Assembly (NCBI RefSeq): GCF_022829585.1
Contig: NZ_JAKSYC010000058.1
Location: 1 to 32,704, forward strand
Origin: Methylobacterium sp. J-026
Lineage (GTDB): Bacteria; Pseudomonadota; Alphaproteobacteria; Rhizobiales; Beijerinckiaceae
Direction of reading: 5' to 3'
Length of the DNA: 32,704 nucleotides
In this document: piece after piece, positions 7,507 to 14,932 of the stretch
How positions within the stretch are numbered: position 1 is the stretch's first letter
Layout: each line of letters opens with the position of its first letter
The notes under the pieces: generated by a model
Told to the model about the DNA's origin: nothing
Databases searched by the model: none
The model's input: the letters and a program-made list of their open reading frames with translations, nothing else
Made by a program: the position numbers and the translations under genes

Positions 7507-9183
7507 TCACGCTGCGCGCACGGTGGCGAGGAAGCGCCCGACCTCGGCCGCGAGGTGCTCGGACTGGCGCGACAGTTCTGAGGCCGCCCCCAGCACCTGG
7601 CTCGCCGCCGCACCGGTCTCCTCGGCCGCACCCGCCACACCGGAGATGTTGTGCGTCACCTCACCGGTGCCCTGCGCCGCCTGGGAGACGTTCCGGACGA
7701 TCTCCTGGGTCGCCGCACCCTGTTGCTCGACTGCCGCCGCAATTGAGGCTGCGACCCCGTTGATCTCACGGATCCGCTCGGTGATGCCGCTGATCGACGT
7801 CACCGCCTGCCCGGTCGAGGCCTGGATCTGAGCGATCTGCCCAGAAATCTCGGTCGTGGCCTTTGCGGTCTGCTCGGCGAGCGCCTTCACCTCGGCGGCG
7901 ACCACGGCGAACCCCTTACCCGCCGCACCAGCCCGTGCCGCCTCGATCGTGGCGTTCAGGGCGAGCAGGTTGGTCTGCCCAGCGATGGTCGAGATCAGCC
8001 CGACCACGTCGCCGATGCGCGCGACCGCGGCGCTCAGTTCCTGTACCAGGGCGCCGGTGTGATCCGCCTCGCGCACGGCACGCTGCGCCAGTTCGGCCGA
8101 GCCGGCGACTTGCCGACTGATCTCCTGCACCGACGAGCCCAGTTCCTCGGCGGCCGCGGCCACGGTGTTGACGTTGGAGGCGGCCTCCTCGGCGGCAGCC
8201 GCGACCGTCGTCGATTGACTGGCGGTCTCCGTCGCCGTGGCGGTCATGGTCTGGGCGGTGGCCTGCAGCTCAGTCGAGGACGACGACACCATGCCGATGA
8301 TACCGCCGACCGCCTGCTCGAAGCCGTCGGCCATCTGGCGCATCCCGGCCTTGCGCTGATCCTCTGCGGCGCGGCGGGCCTGCGCGGTCTCCGCTTCGAA
8401 CGCGCGCGTGCGGATCAGGTTGTCCTTGAACACCTGGACGGCGGCCGCCATCGCACCGATCTCGTCGGGACGTTCCTTGGCTGGGACCTCTCTGCTCAGG
8501 TCTCCCGCGGCGAGACCGGTCATGAACGCCGTCATGGCGCGGACCGGCCGCACCACGCCCCGGCCTATGAGCGTCGCCAGAAGGCCGATCAGCACCGCAA
8601 CGATGGAGGCGCCGCCGAGCAGCCGCATCAGCGTCGGGCGCATCTGTGCCGCCGTGTCATCCGCGTAGATGCCTGATCCGATGATCCAGCCCCAGGGCTC
8701 GAATCCCTTTACGTAGGAGATTTTCGCGACAGGCTGATCCAGGCCAGGCTTGGGCCACATGTAGGGGACGAAGCCGGCTCCTGACCGCTTCACCTGCTCG
8801 ACCATCTCTACGAATAGATGCTTGCCGGTCGGATCCGTGATCCCGCCGATGTCCTTGCCGATCAACTCGGCCTTAGGATGCAGGATCATACGCGGCTGCA
8901 TGTCCTGCAACCAGAAATATTCACTCCCGGCGTAGTGCAGGCCTTTGACCGCCGCGATCGCCGCATTCTGAGCGGCGGACCGATCCATTCGCCCGGCGCG
9001 CTCCTCGCCCTCAAAGTATGTGAGTACACCTTGCGCTGACTCGACGAGATCGCGCGTCTTCAGTTCGCGCGCGTCTGTGACGCTTCCCGACATGTCCCAG
9101 GCCGCCAAGCCGATCAGGGCTGCCATCCCGCTCAAGGCGATCAGGGTTATGGACTGGATGCGGGTACCTATGCGGAGGGCCAT
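7507..9183 (-). CDS. Methyl-accepting chemotaxis protein with Cache sensor
   Basis: This is a classical transmembrane chemoreceptor of 558 residues. TM1 is at about 9-29, followed by a periplasmic single Cache-type sensor (about 32-170, with [17 protein letters not shown] and GWIIGSGIY), TM2 (about 183-205), HAMP (about 205-260) and a long MCP signalling hairpin whose tip carries the CheA/CheW-contacting stretch [17 protein letters not shown]. No CheR-tethering pentapeptide is visible; it ends in ATVRAA. Single-Cache receptors of this kind commonly sense small organic acids, but the ligand here is unknown. I chose the ATG at 9183 (AGGA upstream) over a TTG 45 bases earlier. A 74-residue gene follows within 7 bases. 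Confidence 0.93.
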   Translation of the reverse strand: MALRIGTRIQSITLIALSGMAALIGLAAWDMSGSVTDARELKTRDLVESAQGVLTYFEGEERAGRMDRSAAQNAAIAAVKGLHYAGSEYFWLQDMQPRMILHPKAELIGKDIGGITDPTGKHLFVEMVEQVKRSGAGFVPYMWPKPGLDQPVAKISYVKGFEPWGWIIGSGIYADDTAAQMRPTLMRLLGGASIVAVLIGLLATLIGRGVVRPVRAMTAFMTGLAAGDLSREVPAKERPDEIGAMAAAVQVFKDNLIRTRAFEAETAQARRAAEDQRKAGMRQMADGFEQAVGGIIGMVSSSSTELQATAQTMTATATETASQSTTVAAAAEEAASNVNTVAAAAEELGSSVQEISRQVAGSAELAQRAVREADHTGALVQELSAAVARIGDVVGLISTIAGQTNLLALNATIEAARAGAAGKGFAVVAAEVKALAEQTAKATTEISGQIAQIQASTGQAVTSISGITERIREINGVAASIAAAVEQQGAATQEIVRNVSQAAQGTGEVTHNISGVAGAAEETGAAASQVLGAASELSRQSEHLAAEVGRFLATVRAA

Positions 9184-9486
9184 GAAATCCTGCGGTAGTC
9201 TATGCTGAATGGCACGCGAGTGGTCCAAGCGTGGGACGCGAGGCTGAGCCCAGCGACAGGGCGCGTGCTACAACTCCAACGGTCAGCAACCCTTTGCATA
9301 AATCAGTTTATCAACGCATTAGTTAATAAATAACCATCGCAGCTTACAGTTGAATGCTTACATCTACGGACCCACAAATGTCAAAAGTTCGACTCGTAAC
9401 GTAGATAGCTCAAATTGTCGTGATCTCTTTCAGATAGTCGTTCACGCCTCAGCGCCATGATCCACCATCGCCGAGAGAGCCCGATT
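9184..9486. other. Divergent AT-rich intergenic region
   Basis: This gap separates the chemoreceptor (minus) from a small secreted-peptide gene (plus). The part at about 9300-9420 is AT-rich compared with its flanks and includes AGTTAATAAATAACC (9321-9335), which resembles AT-rich motifs upstream of the other signalling genes. It probably carries promoters in both directions, but no -35/-10 pair can be named with confidence. Confidence 0.4.
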
Positions 9487-9654
9487 ATGCGCACGTTTCA
9501 GTCCCTTGCTGCCCTTGCCATCCTGATCAGCGCCTGCGCTTTCATGCCGGCCGTAGCCGTCGCTGGCCGTGCCCCCTCAACGACGGCACAGAGCGCGAGC
9601 ATGGGCTCGCAGGACCCTGATAGTCTCTTCGTTCGTTTTGGCGCGGCTCCCTAA
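9487..9654 (+). CDS. Small secreted protein with signal peptide
   Basis: This 55-residue protein starts MRTFQSLAALAILISACAF and has a standard Sec signal peptide. Cleavage is plausible after the AVA of PAVAVAG, leaving a mature peptide of only about 30 residues rich in Ser/Ala/Gly. The Cys in SAC could also suggest a lipobox, but the preceding residues fit it poorly. I prefer the ATG at 9487, close behind GAGAG, to one 30 bases upstream. No family is recognised. It stands alone, divergent from the chemoreceptor. Confidence 0.5.
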   Translation: MRTFQSLAALAILISACAFMPAVAVAGRAPSTTAQSASMGSQDPDSLFVRFGAAP

Positions 9655-10039
9655 AGTCCCAACGGACAAGTGCAAATGCGAAGCAGCCTTCGATAAAAGG
9701 GGGTGTGATCCGATCCTGCTTCGACACTCACCCAGCCGCTCGCCATCTCAAGCGCGTCGTGACCATCTGCAGCCTTTACCGGCCCACCAACGCCGCTGTG
9801 ATCCTCAACACAGTCCTGTCGGCGCTACTAACGCTCTTGAGACATCCACGATCTGTTAACCGCCCACCGCCAACATATACCCAGCGATTGGCGGTGAGCC
9901 GAGCGCCGGCAGAGCAGCACCGCAGCTTTCCCCCTTGAGCCTCGGCGCGGCCTCGCCGGCGCAGTCGCGCTAATCGGCCTAATTGCGGCCAAGCTTAAGC
10001 CCGGCTAAACGCGCTGCCTCGGGGCGTGCGGGAGCAGGG
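9655..10039. other. Gap without a recognisable gene
   Basis: This ~385-base stretch has short overlapping frames with no domain, no ribosome binding site and inconsistent codon use. I see nothing supportable in it. Confidence 0.4.
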
Positions 10040-10330
10040 ATGAATGACACCGTGGCCGCCCTGCTCCTTGCTCTGGCGGCCGAGAACGCCGAGCTGCGCG
10101 AGCAGCTGGTCTCGGCCCAGGACATGCTGGTTGAGACCCCAATCGACGCCGGCAACATGCACGCCCTCGTAGAGGCCATGCGGGCCGAGCGCGATGCGTG
10201 GCGGGAGGAGGCTGGGCGGTTGCAGACGGGGTCAGCGTGCTTCCTTCTCAATCCAATGGGCGCCGGCCGAAATCAGTCGGCTTGGCAGGATAGAGTTGGC
10301 TATCTGGACGCAGTCCGAGCACGCCCATGA
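10040..10330 (+). CDS. Small coiled-coil protein, probably 3'-truncated
   Basis: This is a 96-residue protein with a strong ribosome binding site (GGAGCAGGG) before the ATG. Residues 1-66 are helical and heptad-like (ENAELREQLVSAQDML, MRAERDAWREEAGRL), a pattern I associate with short helical proteins of Methylobacterium accessory regions. From about residue 70 the frame runs antisense into the neighbouring HTH gene (from 10248) and loses heptad character, which suggests that the original C-terminus has been lost. No function can be assigned. Confidence 0.5.
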   Translation: MNDTVAALLLALAAENAELREQLVSAQDMLVETPIDAGNMHALVEAMRAERDAWREEAGRLQTGSACFLLNPMGAGRNQSAWQDRVGYLDAVRARP

Positions 10331-10514
10331 CGCGGTCACGAGCCCCCGCCTCGGTGATCGGCAAGCCATCCTCAAGTCTGGCAAGCACCTCGGGGGCGAC
10401 CTGTGCGAGCGCCGCCAGGGTCTCAATCGAGTAGGCACCTCGTACGCGGGCAGCATGGATCTGCACGGCTAACGCTGCATCCAGGGTCGCGGGCTTGTCG
10501 TGTTGTTCGCTCAT
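10248..10514 (-). CDS. Small XRE-type helix-turn-helix protein (second of a tandem pair)
   Basis: This 88-residue protein starts MSEQHDKPATLDAALAVQIH. Residues ~28-65 fit an XRE/Cro-type HTH: a scaffold helix, then SIETLAALAQVAPEVLARLE as helix-turn-recognition helix, then a closing helix ending GVLGLRPD. It has no partner domain, so it would be a minimal DNA-binding protein of antitoxin or regulator size. The ATG at 10514 is internal to a longer open frame whose upstream part looks non-coding. It lies 61 bases downstream of a similar gene on the same strand, and no toxin partner is visible. Confidence 0.55.
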   Translation of the reverse strand: MSEQHDKPATLDAALAVQIHAARVRGAYSIETLAALAQVAPEVLARLEDGLPITEAGARDRVMGVLGLRPDSQLYPAKPTDFGRRPLD

Positions 10515-10575
10515 AGGCGAGCGGTACGTGCTGGCCTCAGCTGAAGTTTCGGCCGGATACGTTTTGGTAGGACGA

Positions 10576-10827
10576 CTACTCCATCCCGGCGGGCTGAGGG
10601 CGCGGTAGGCCAAGCTCGTTAAGGCCGAGAAACAGGGCAAACTGCGTCAGCACGATGAGTGGAGCCATGCAGTCGCCACCCTTCTCGATACCCGCGATGA
10701 GTTCGGGTTCGACGTGGACGAGGCGCGCTGCATCGGGAAGAGATAGACGCAGCCGTGCTCGCGCCGGACCGGCGTGCTTCACGAGATTGTGGAGCACGAC
10801 ATCTCGCTGATCCTCAACCGCGTCCAT
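10576..10827 (-). CDS. Small XRE-type helix-turn-helix protein (first of a tandem pair)
   Basis: This 83-residue protein has an HTH-like core (about 25-70): SLPDAARLVHVEPELIAGIE, then KGGDCMAPLIVLTQFALFLG, ending LGLPRP. This is the usual XRE pattern of two helices plus a C-terminal packing helix. There is no other domain. The ATG at 10827 has no strong Shine-Dalgarno. With the gene at 10248-10514 it forms a tandem of two mini-regulators that probably share one transcript. Their target is unknown; self-regulation or control of a neighbouring accessory gene is a guess. Confidence 0.55.
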   Translation of the reverse strand: MDAVEDQRDVVLHNLVKHAGPARARLRLSLPDAARLVHVEPELIAGIEKGGDCMAPLIVLTQFALFLGLNELGLPRPQPAGME

Positions 10828-10988
10828 AAAAGGTGCCCGATCCCGCTAGGACCTGCGGCCCTCAGGAAATCGTTACATCCAGCCCGAGTTCGGAAGGATA
10901 CCCAGAGTTGCACGCATGACCTGCGTCGGCTGCAGGTTGTGTCACCGCACCCAAACTGACTACCCTCCCTTGGCTTCGTATTTGCCTC

Positions 10989-11333
10989 TCACTGTACGTG
11001 GAGGGTGAGCTTCATCTTCGGGTGGATGCCGCACTGAATGATGAAGTCGCCCGGCTCCTTAAGCGTCAGCGTGGCCTGCTTCCCCGGCTCCTGATCGCCG
11101 GCATCGAACGCGAACCGATCGGCCTCGATGAAGGCGTGATGCACAGCGTTCTCGTCGCCGTTGACCAGTGTGATGGTGTCACCCCGATGCAGGAACAGGT
11201 CGGTCGGCGCGTAGTGCCTGCTCTTCTGCAGCACGATGCTCATGGCACTGGAGAGATCCGCGCGAGCCGATCCAGCCGCGGCGAGCGCGACGGTCGAGGC
11301 AAGAAATAAGGCGGTGGTTCTAGAGGCACGCAT
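10989..11333 (-). CDS. Periplasmic cupredoxin (plastocyanin/azurin-like)
   Basis: This 114-residue exported blue-copper-type protein starts with a Sec signal peptide (MRASRTTALFLASTVALAAA, probable cleavage after ARA). The mature domain has the type-1 copper ligand pattern: His in NAVHHAFI and Cys-His-Met in QCGIHPKMKL near the C-terminus. It would act as a small periplasmic electron carrier; similar proteins are often annotated as methylamine-utilisation cupredoxins, but no amine dehydrogenase gene is nearby. I chose the ATG at 11333, which begins the signal peptide and has a GGGTCGGA-like ribosome site, over an upstream start that would add 50 implausible residues. It appears monocistronic. 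Confidence 0.85.
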   Translation of the reverse strand: MRASRTTALFLASTVALAAAGSARADLSSAMSIVLQKSRHYAPTDLFLHRGDTITLVNGDENAVHHAFIEADRFAFDAGDQEPGKQATLTLKEPGDFIIQCGIHPKMKLTLHVQ

Positions 11334-11573
11334 GTTCCGACCCGGATCAATGCGAACTTTTTGCAGGAGCGTTCGATAAGGGAGAGGCTGAAGAACGCGT
11401 AAAATTTGAACGATCGCCATGCAGCAGGATCGGCCATACACCAAGAGGCAACGCCGTTCTCGATCAGCGGCTGACACGGGCACCTGGAGCGCTGGGGATC
11501 CTGCTCTTGACGATAGGAGCTTGTGCCTTGCCCTGTGCGCCCAATTCGGGCCGAGGGTGGGCTAACATCAAGC

Positions 11574-12224
11574 TCACTGACTAGCAGCCAGATCGTCCGC
11601 TGCCGTCAGCATGGCCGCCATCGCCTCGGACGCAGCGCTGAAGGCTGGCGTACCCGTATCCCAGTCTCGCTTCGCCAACGCCGTTATCATCCGCGCCGCT
11701 TCGGTGAGGGCCAGCTGTTCCGCTCGAGCGAACCGCGTGAACGCCGGGTGCTTTTCGACAGCCGTGCCACTCAACTGTACGGAAAGTGCGGGCGTCGACT
11801 GGCCCCGCATGGCGACTGCGGTCGTATCCGCTGCAGCCTGCCCCAGCAAAATATTTGCCAGCCGCCGCTTCCACGCGCCGACGTAGCCTGGAAGCCGTAC
11901 GAGCTGATAGGCCGGAGCAGTCTCATCCGCTGCGTCGAGCGCCTCGAGTGCCGTGGCCTCCGCTGCGACAAGACGCGCGGTGATGCTCGCGATCTCACCG
12001 CGGGTCTTGGTCGCCTTCGCGGCGATGCCCTGCACGTTCTGCGCGATCTCCTGTGTGGCCTGCCGCTGCTGACTAAGGGTCTCGGACAATGCACGGTTCA
12101 GGTCACTGGTCTGGCGGATACCGCTGTCGGCCTCCTCGACACAGGCGCCGAGCTTCTCGACAGTCGCCGAACCGGCGATCACCGCAGCACGGCTGTCGCT
12201 CACGGCATGCGCGATCTGGCTCAT
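11574..12224 (-). CDS. C-terminal half of a split soluble chemoreceptor, with degenerate CZB-like domain
   Basis: This frame directly continues the MCP encoded at 12225-12956 and is separated from it only by one TAG codon. Residues 1-90 are the returning helix of the MCP signalling hairpin (SETLSQQRQATQEIAQNVQG). Residues ~105-215 resemble a chemoreceptor zinc-binding (CZB) domain (GYVGAWKRRLANILLG, then EKHPAFTRF), but the family's zinc ligands look lost. The His three residues before Trp118 is Val, no Cys is present in the C-x-L-G-x-W position, and the late His residues are replaced apart from His159. The ATG at 12224 immediately follows the amber codon, so reinitiation could make this half alone. 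On its own it lacks the CheA-contacting tip, so it is probably non-functional. Confidence 0.65.
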   Translation of the reverse strand: MSQIAHAVSDSRAAVIAGSATVEKLGACVEEADSGIRQTSDLNRALSETLSQQRQATQEIAQNVQGIAAKATKTRGEIASITARLVAAEATALEALDAADETAPAYQLVRLPGYVGAWKRRLANILLGQAAADTTAVAMRGQSTPALSVQLSGTAVEKHPAFTRFARAEQLALTEAARMITALAKRDWDTGTPAFSAASEAMAAMLTAADDLAASQ

Positions 12225-12956
12225 CTAGGTTTGCAGCGTCCCGAGCCAGGTGCGGATCTCGTCCGTCGACCTGGCGGTCTGAGCCGAGAGCGCCTTCACC
12301 TCGGAGGCTACCACTGCGAACCCTTTACCAGCCTGCCCTGCCCGAGCGGCTTCGATCGTGGCGTTTAAAGCGAGCAGATTCGTCTGCCCGGAGATGTTCG
12401 CGATGGTGCCGGCCATGGTACCGATCTGCGCGACCGCCCCTTGTAGGACACCCAAGCGCTCATTGATCTGAGAGGTTCGCGCGTCAATGGCCTGCATCGC
12501 CTGTCGGACCTGCCGTAGTTCACCCAGGCAGGCGAGCATGGCCGTGCGGGCAACCTCCGCGGAACTGCCAGCAGCCTCAGAGGTGTCGGCGACTTGGGCG
12601 ATGGAGGCGACCATTTCCTCGGTCGCGCTGGCGATGGTCTGGGCCGAGTCGGCGACCTGACCGACATCGTGAGTGGTCCAGCCGACGTTGATAGCCGCTT
12701 CCGATGCCTCTTTAGCCACGTTCGCCAGAACGCTCAGATTAGTATGCCGCTCTCGGCGTCCCCGCGTGAGCAGCCGCGAGAGCGCATCCCGCAACGGACC
12801 ATCCGGCAGATCGGCGATGGTCAGATCTTGGGTCGCGGCTAACCGCTCTAGGGCTGTGAGGAGCCGCTGTTCGTCAGCACACCGAAGGCGCTCTGCGCTA
12901 CCGACATCTGGCTGAGGTGAGAGCTTGGCTGCCTGGCGGAACGAGAGGCCGATCAT
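12225..12956 (-). CDS. N-terminal half of a split soluble chemoreceptor (premature amber stop)
   Basis: This encodes 243 residues of a cytoplasmic methyl-accepting chemotaxis protein without transmembrane segments. After a ~75-residue helical N-terminus comes the descending MCP helix ([20 protein letters not shown]) and the conserved tip ([19 protein letters not shown], then [13 protein letters not shown]). It then stops at a TAG (12225-12227) in the middle of the returning helix. The next codon is an ATG in the same frame, and the homology continues without a gap. A single C-to-T change of a CAG glutamine codon would explain the stop. The full-length receptor would be about 460 residues. Unless the amber codon is suppressed, the signalling hairpin is incomplete. 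Confidence 0.7.
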   Translation of the reverse strand: MIGLSFRQAAKLSPQPDVGSAERLRCADEQRLLTALERLAATQDLTIADLPDGPLRDALSRLLTRGRRERHTNLSVLANVAKEASEAAINVGWTTHDVGQVADSAQTIASATEEMVASIAQVADTSEAAGSSAEVARTAMLACLGELRQVRQAMQAIDARTSQINERLGVLQGAVAQIGTMAGTIANISGQTNLLALNATIEAARAGQAGKGFAVVASEVKALSAQTARSTDEIRTWLGTLQT

Positions 12957-13061
12957 CGCGCGCTTTCAAGATAGTTTTGCCGCGATGTTGCCGAGTGTTG
13001 GTTAACGAGCCGTCAAGTACGGTATCTCGACAACCACCCCGCCTCTCGCCATCTTGGGGCC

Positions 13062-13157
13062 ATGCCCGCGCAGAACGGCCAGACCTACGATCTGCAGGAG
13101 GAGCCAGCGCCCCGGGCATATCAGCCGGCCCGCCCGCCCCGCGGCAGCATCAAGTAG
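13062..13157 (+). CDS. Possible 31-residue orphan peptide
   Basis: The ATG at 13062 opens a short frame starting MPAQNGQTYDLQEEPAPRAY and ending PRGSIK, with GC-ending codons throughout and GGGG a few bases before the start. It is proline- and arginine-rich with no recognisable fold. It overlaps, antisense, the end of the 13121-13318 frame, so at most one of the two is likely to be real. Confidence 0.3.
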   Translation: MPAQNGQTYDLQEEPAPRAYQPARPPRGSIK

Positions 13158-13318
13158 AACCGGCTCGCGTCGAACTGCTGCCGGGCCTGCTGCAGGGTCA
13201 TCGCTCGCCCATCCATCTTCGGGGGCGCCATTCCGCCGCCGCCCGCTGCCTTCTGGCCCTGCTTCTGCTGCCTGCCTGCGATGCTCTTGAGCGCGCTTGC
13301 GATGCCGCCGTAGCCCAC
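13121..13318 (-). CDS. Possible short protein or fragment, GTG start
   Basis: This 65-residue frame has almost exclusively GC-ending codons, as expected for real coding DNA here. It begins at a GTG (MGYGGIASALKSIAGRQQKQ) and carries a glycine- and lysine-rich linker followed by TLQQARQQFDASRFYLMLP. No strong ribosome site precedes it, so it may be the tail of a gene that has lost its 5' end. The style resembles small phage structural proteins, but I cannot name a family. Confidence 0.35.
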   Translation of the reverse strand: MGYGGIASALKSIAGRQQKQGQKAAGGGGMAPPKMDGRAMTLQQARQQFDASRFYLMLPRGGRAG

Positions 13319-13361
13319 TGACGAACTCGACAGTCAGCTTGATGCCGTCCTGTTGCCCTTC

Positions 13362-13490
13362 ATGGACGAACCGATGGTGAGCTTTCCGGCGATCCTACTG
13401 AAGTGCCGGATCGGCATGTCGCTCCGGCAGTACCAAGATGATGCGGTTGGTGACCTCGAACGGCTGGCCAAGGAGATCCTATGCGCCTGA
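13362..13490 (+). CDS. Short protein fragment preceding the 13481 gene
   Basis: A frame open from the TAG at 13311-13313 to the TGA at 13488-13490 contains coding-like sequence (FPAILLKCRIGMSLRQYQDD, then LERLAKEILCA). The first ATG is at 13362 (42 residues), but coding character extends upstream, so the true 5' end is probably lost. Its stop overlaps the start of the 13481 gene by 10 bases, suggesting coupling. No family is recognised. Confidence 0.35.
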   Translation: MDEPMVSFPAILLKCRIGMSLRQYQDDAVGDLERLAKEILCA

Positions 13491-13663
13491 TCTACGCCTT
13501 CCTCGCGGTCCGGATGCTCAGGCTCGCCCGCTTCGACCTCGCCCGGTCCGAACGCCTCTACCACGATGGGGATGAGGCTTTCGAACGATCACGGGATCGA
13601 GTGCGCCAAGCAGAGGCCTTGGCCGATCGGGCGGATCTGCCGTCGCTTGCCTCGATGCTTTGA
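13481..13663 (+). CDS. Small helical hypothetical protein
   Basis: This 60-residue protein starts MRLIYAFLAVRMLRLARFDL and is strongly helical and basic. The first ~28 codons are almost all GC-ending and look genuinely coding, then codon quality drops, so the 3' part may be decayed. AAGGAG just before the ATG is a good ribosome binding site. It overlaps the preceding fragment by 10 bases. The N-terminal hydrophobic stretch could associate with the membrane. Function unknown. Confidence 0.45.
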   Translation: MRLIYAFLAVRMLRLARFDLARSERLYHDGDEAFERSRDRVRQAEALADRADLPSLASML

Positions 13664-13756
13664 GGATGCGCGTCAGCTCACAAAAGAAAGGCCCGGCAGC
13701 GGTGTCATCCGCTTCCGAGCCCTCGGACAAGGTCGCCGGCTGCGACTGTCCGGTCA

Positions 13757-13957
13757 TTACATGCGGTGGTGCCCGCGCCGATGCATCATGTGACGCATGC
13801 GCCGGATCGGGTGCCAGCGAACGTCGACGATGCCGTCGTGGGCGCCGGTGACAGCGACGGCCGGGGCCGGGCTGAGAGGGGCCGCCGAGGCAGACGTCGA
13901 GAGAGCTGCGGCGCCGAGCGTGGCGAGCAGGGCCGCGGTGATCATCGAAGTGCGCAA
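13757..13957 (-). CDS. Small exported His/Arg-rich protein, TTG start
   Basis: This 66-residue protein has a typical Sec signal peptide (MRTSMITAALLATLGAAALS, cleavage near SASA/APL) and a short mature part ending in a His/Met/Arg-rich tail (RRMRHMMHRRGHHRM) that could bind metal or anionic surfaces. I chose TTG at 13957 as the start because a strong GAGGAG lies exactly 7 bases upstream, whereas the in-frame ATG at 13945 is 19 bases from it. The TAA stop overlaps an ATG (TAATG at 13755-13759) of a weak downstream frame. I regard it as a real gene of unknown role. Confidence 0.6.
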   Translation of the reverse strand: MRTSMITAALLATLGAAALSTSASAAPLSPAPAVAVTGAHDGIVDVRWHPIRRMRHMMHRRGHHRM

Positions 13958-13964
13958 GGAATGT

Positions 13965-13970
13965 CTCCTC
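13965..13970 (-). promoter_or_regulatory. Ribosome binding site that supports a TTG start
   Basis: GAGGAG on the minus strand lies 7 bases before the TTG at 13957 and 19 bases before the next in-frame ATG, which favours the TTG as the start of the small exported protein. Confidence 0.6.
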
Positions 13971-14225
13971 TCGTACCGCCACCGGGAACGGTGGCATCTG
14001 ACGGGCCGTGCAAGGCGCAGATCCTTCCACGGTCAAGCTAGGAAGCCTGGCGCTGACCGATGGTTCCGACCGGGCGGCCACGAAATGATCAGGGCTGCTT
14101 CCACCCCTTACGAACGCCGCTCGTGCATCCCGTGCGGGCGTTAAAGTCTACCGCCGTCCAAGTGCGTATATGGGACATTTATTGGACATGCCAGGCGCCG
14201 ATACAAGCTAAGTGCTTGATTTTGA

Positions 14226-14301
14226 TGGCGCGCCCTACGGGAATCGAACCCGTGTTTTCGCCGTGAAAGGGCGACGTCCTGGACCGCTAGACGAAGGGCG
14301 C
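14226..14301 (-). tRNA. tRNA-Glu (anticodon UUC)
   Basis: Read on the minus strand the sequence folds as a full cloverleaf: acceptor GCGCCCT pairs with AGGGCGC, the D-arm contains the TCTAGCGGTCCAGGAC type loop, the anticodon arm CGCC-CTTTCAC-GGCG carries anticodon TTC, and the T-arm contains GGTTCGATTCC. The 3' CCA is encoded (TGG at 14226-14228 on the plus strand). It sits between the accessory, signalling-rich region on the left and the conserved cobalamin cluster on the right. tRNA genes are common integration sites, but no integrase or duplicated tRNA 3' end is seen. Confidence 0.95.
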
Positions 14302-14407
14302 TTTGGCGGGACCGGGGTTCTATAGTCGGAGGCGGCGCGCCCGGCAACCGCCGAAGCGCCACACCGCCCGGGTTTGACCGGAGGCCGGCTTGGGGCGATG
14401 GAGGGGC

Positions 14408-14932
14408 ATGCAGCCTCCCCCTCGCATGACCCTCGTCCTCGGCGGGGCGCGGTCCGGTAAGAGCGCCTACGCGGAGGGGCTGATCGAGGCCTGTCCCGGC
14501 CCGTGGCTCTACCTCGCCACCGCCCAGGCCTTCGACGACGAGATGGTCGCGCGCATCGCCCAGCACCGCGCGCGCCGCGCCGCGGCGTGGCGCACCCGCG
14601 ACGTGCCCCTGGCCCTGCCGGAGGCGGTGGCCGGGGCCGCGGGGCCCGTCCTGGTCGACTGCCTCACGCTCTGGCTCACCAACCTGATCCTGGCCGAGGC
14701 CGACGTGGCGGAGGCCGTGGAGCGGCTGCTCGCCGCCTGCGCCGGCGCGCCGGGACCGCTGGTGCTGGTCGGCAACGAGGTCGGGCTCGGGATCGTGCCC
14801 GACAACGCCCTGGCCCGCCGCTTCCGCGACGAGGCCGGGCGCCTGCACCAGCGGCTCGCCGCCCGGGCCGACCGGGTCGTGTTCACCGTCGCCGGGCTGC
14901 CCCTCATCGTGAAGCCAGGAGCCCCCGCATGA
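14408..14932 (+). CDS. cobU: Adenosylcobinamide kinase / guanylyltransferase
   Basis: This 174-residue bifunctional enzyme (CobU, also called CobP) phosphorylates adenosylcobinamide and then attaches GMP, activating it for addition of the lower nucleotide loop. The P-loop GGARSGKS is near the N-terminus, followed by WLYLATAQAFDDEM (family: Y.ATA...D.EM...I..H), DCLTLWLTNL, and VGNEVGLGIVPDNALARRFR. Length matches the family. I prefer the ATG at 14408, behind GGAGGGG, to an upstream TTG. It overlaps the cobO start by ATGA, so the two are translationally coupled. Confidence 0.93.
   Translation: MQPPPRMTLVLGGARSGKSAYAEGLIEACPGPWLYLATAQAFDDEMVARIAQHRARRAAAWRTRDVPLALPEAVAGAAGPVLVDCLTLWLTNLILAEADVAEAVERLLAACAGAPGPLVLVGNEVGLGIVPDNALARRFRDEAGRLHQRLAARADRVVFTVAGLPLIVKPGAPA

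Noticed and set aside
13518..13757. Minus-strand frame starting at the TAATG overlap after the small exported protein (79 residues)
   Set aside because: The overlap hints at coupling, but codon use is mixed, it ends in a low-complexity Arg/Gly/Pro tail, and the opposite strand has better coding signal in this interval.
14060..14266. Plus-strand reading frame ending in MARPTGIEPVFSP
   Set aside because: This is the well-known false protein read antisense across a tRNA gene (here tRNA-Glu).
14302..14407. Possible cobalamin riboswitch before cobU
   Set aside because: No B12-box or long structured leader is visible in the ~100 bases between the tRNA and cobU, nor before cobQ or between cobC and cobD.
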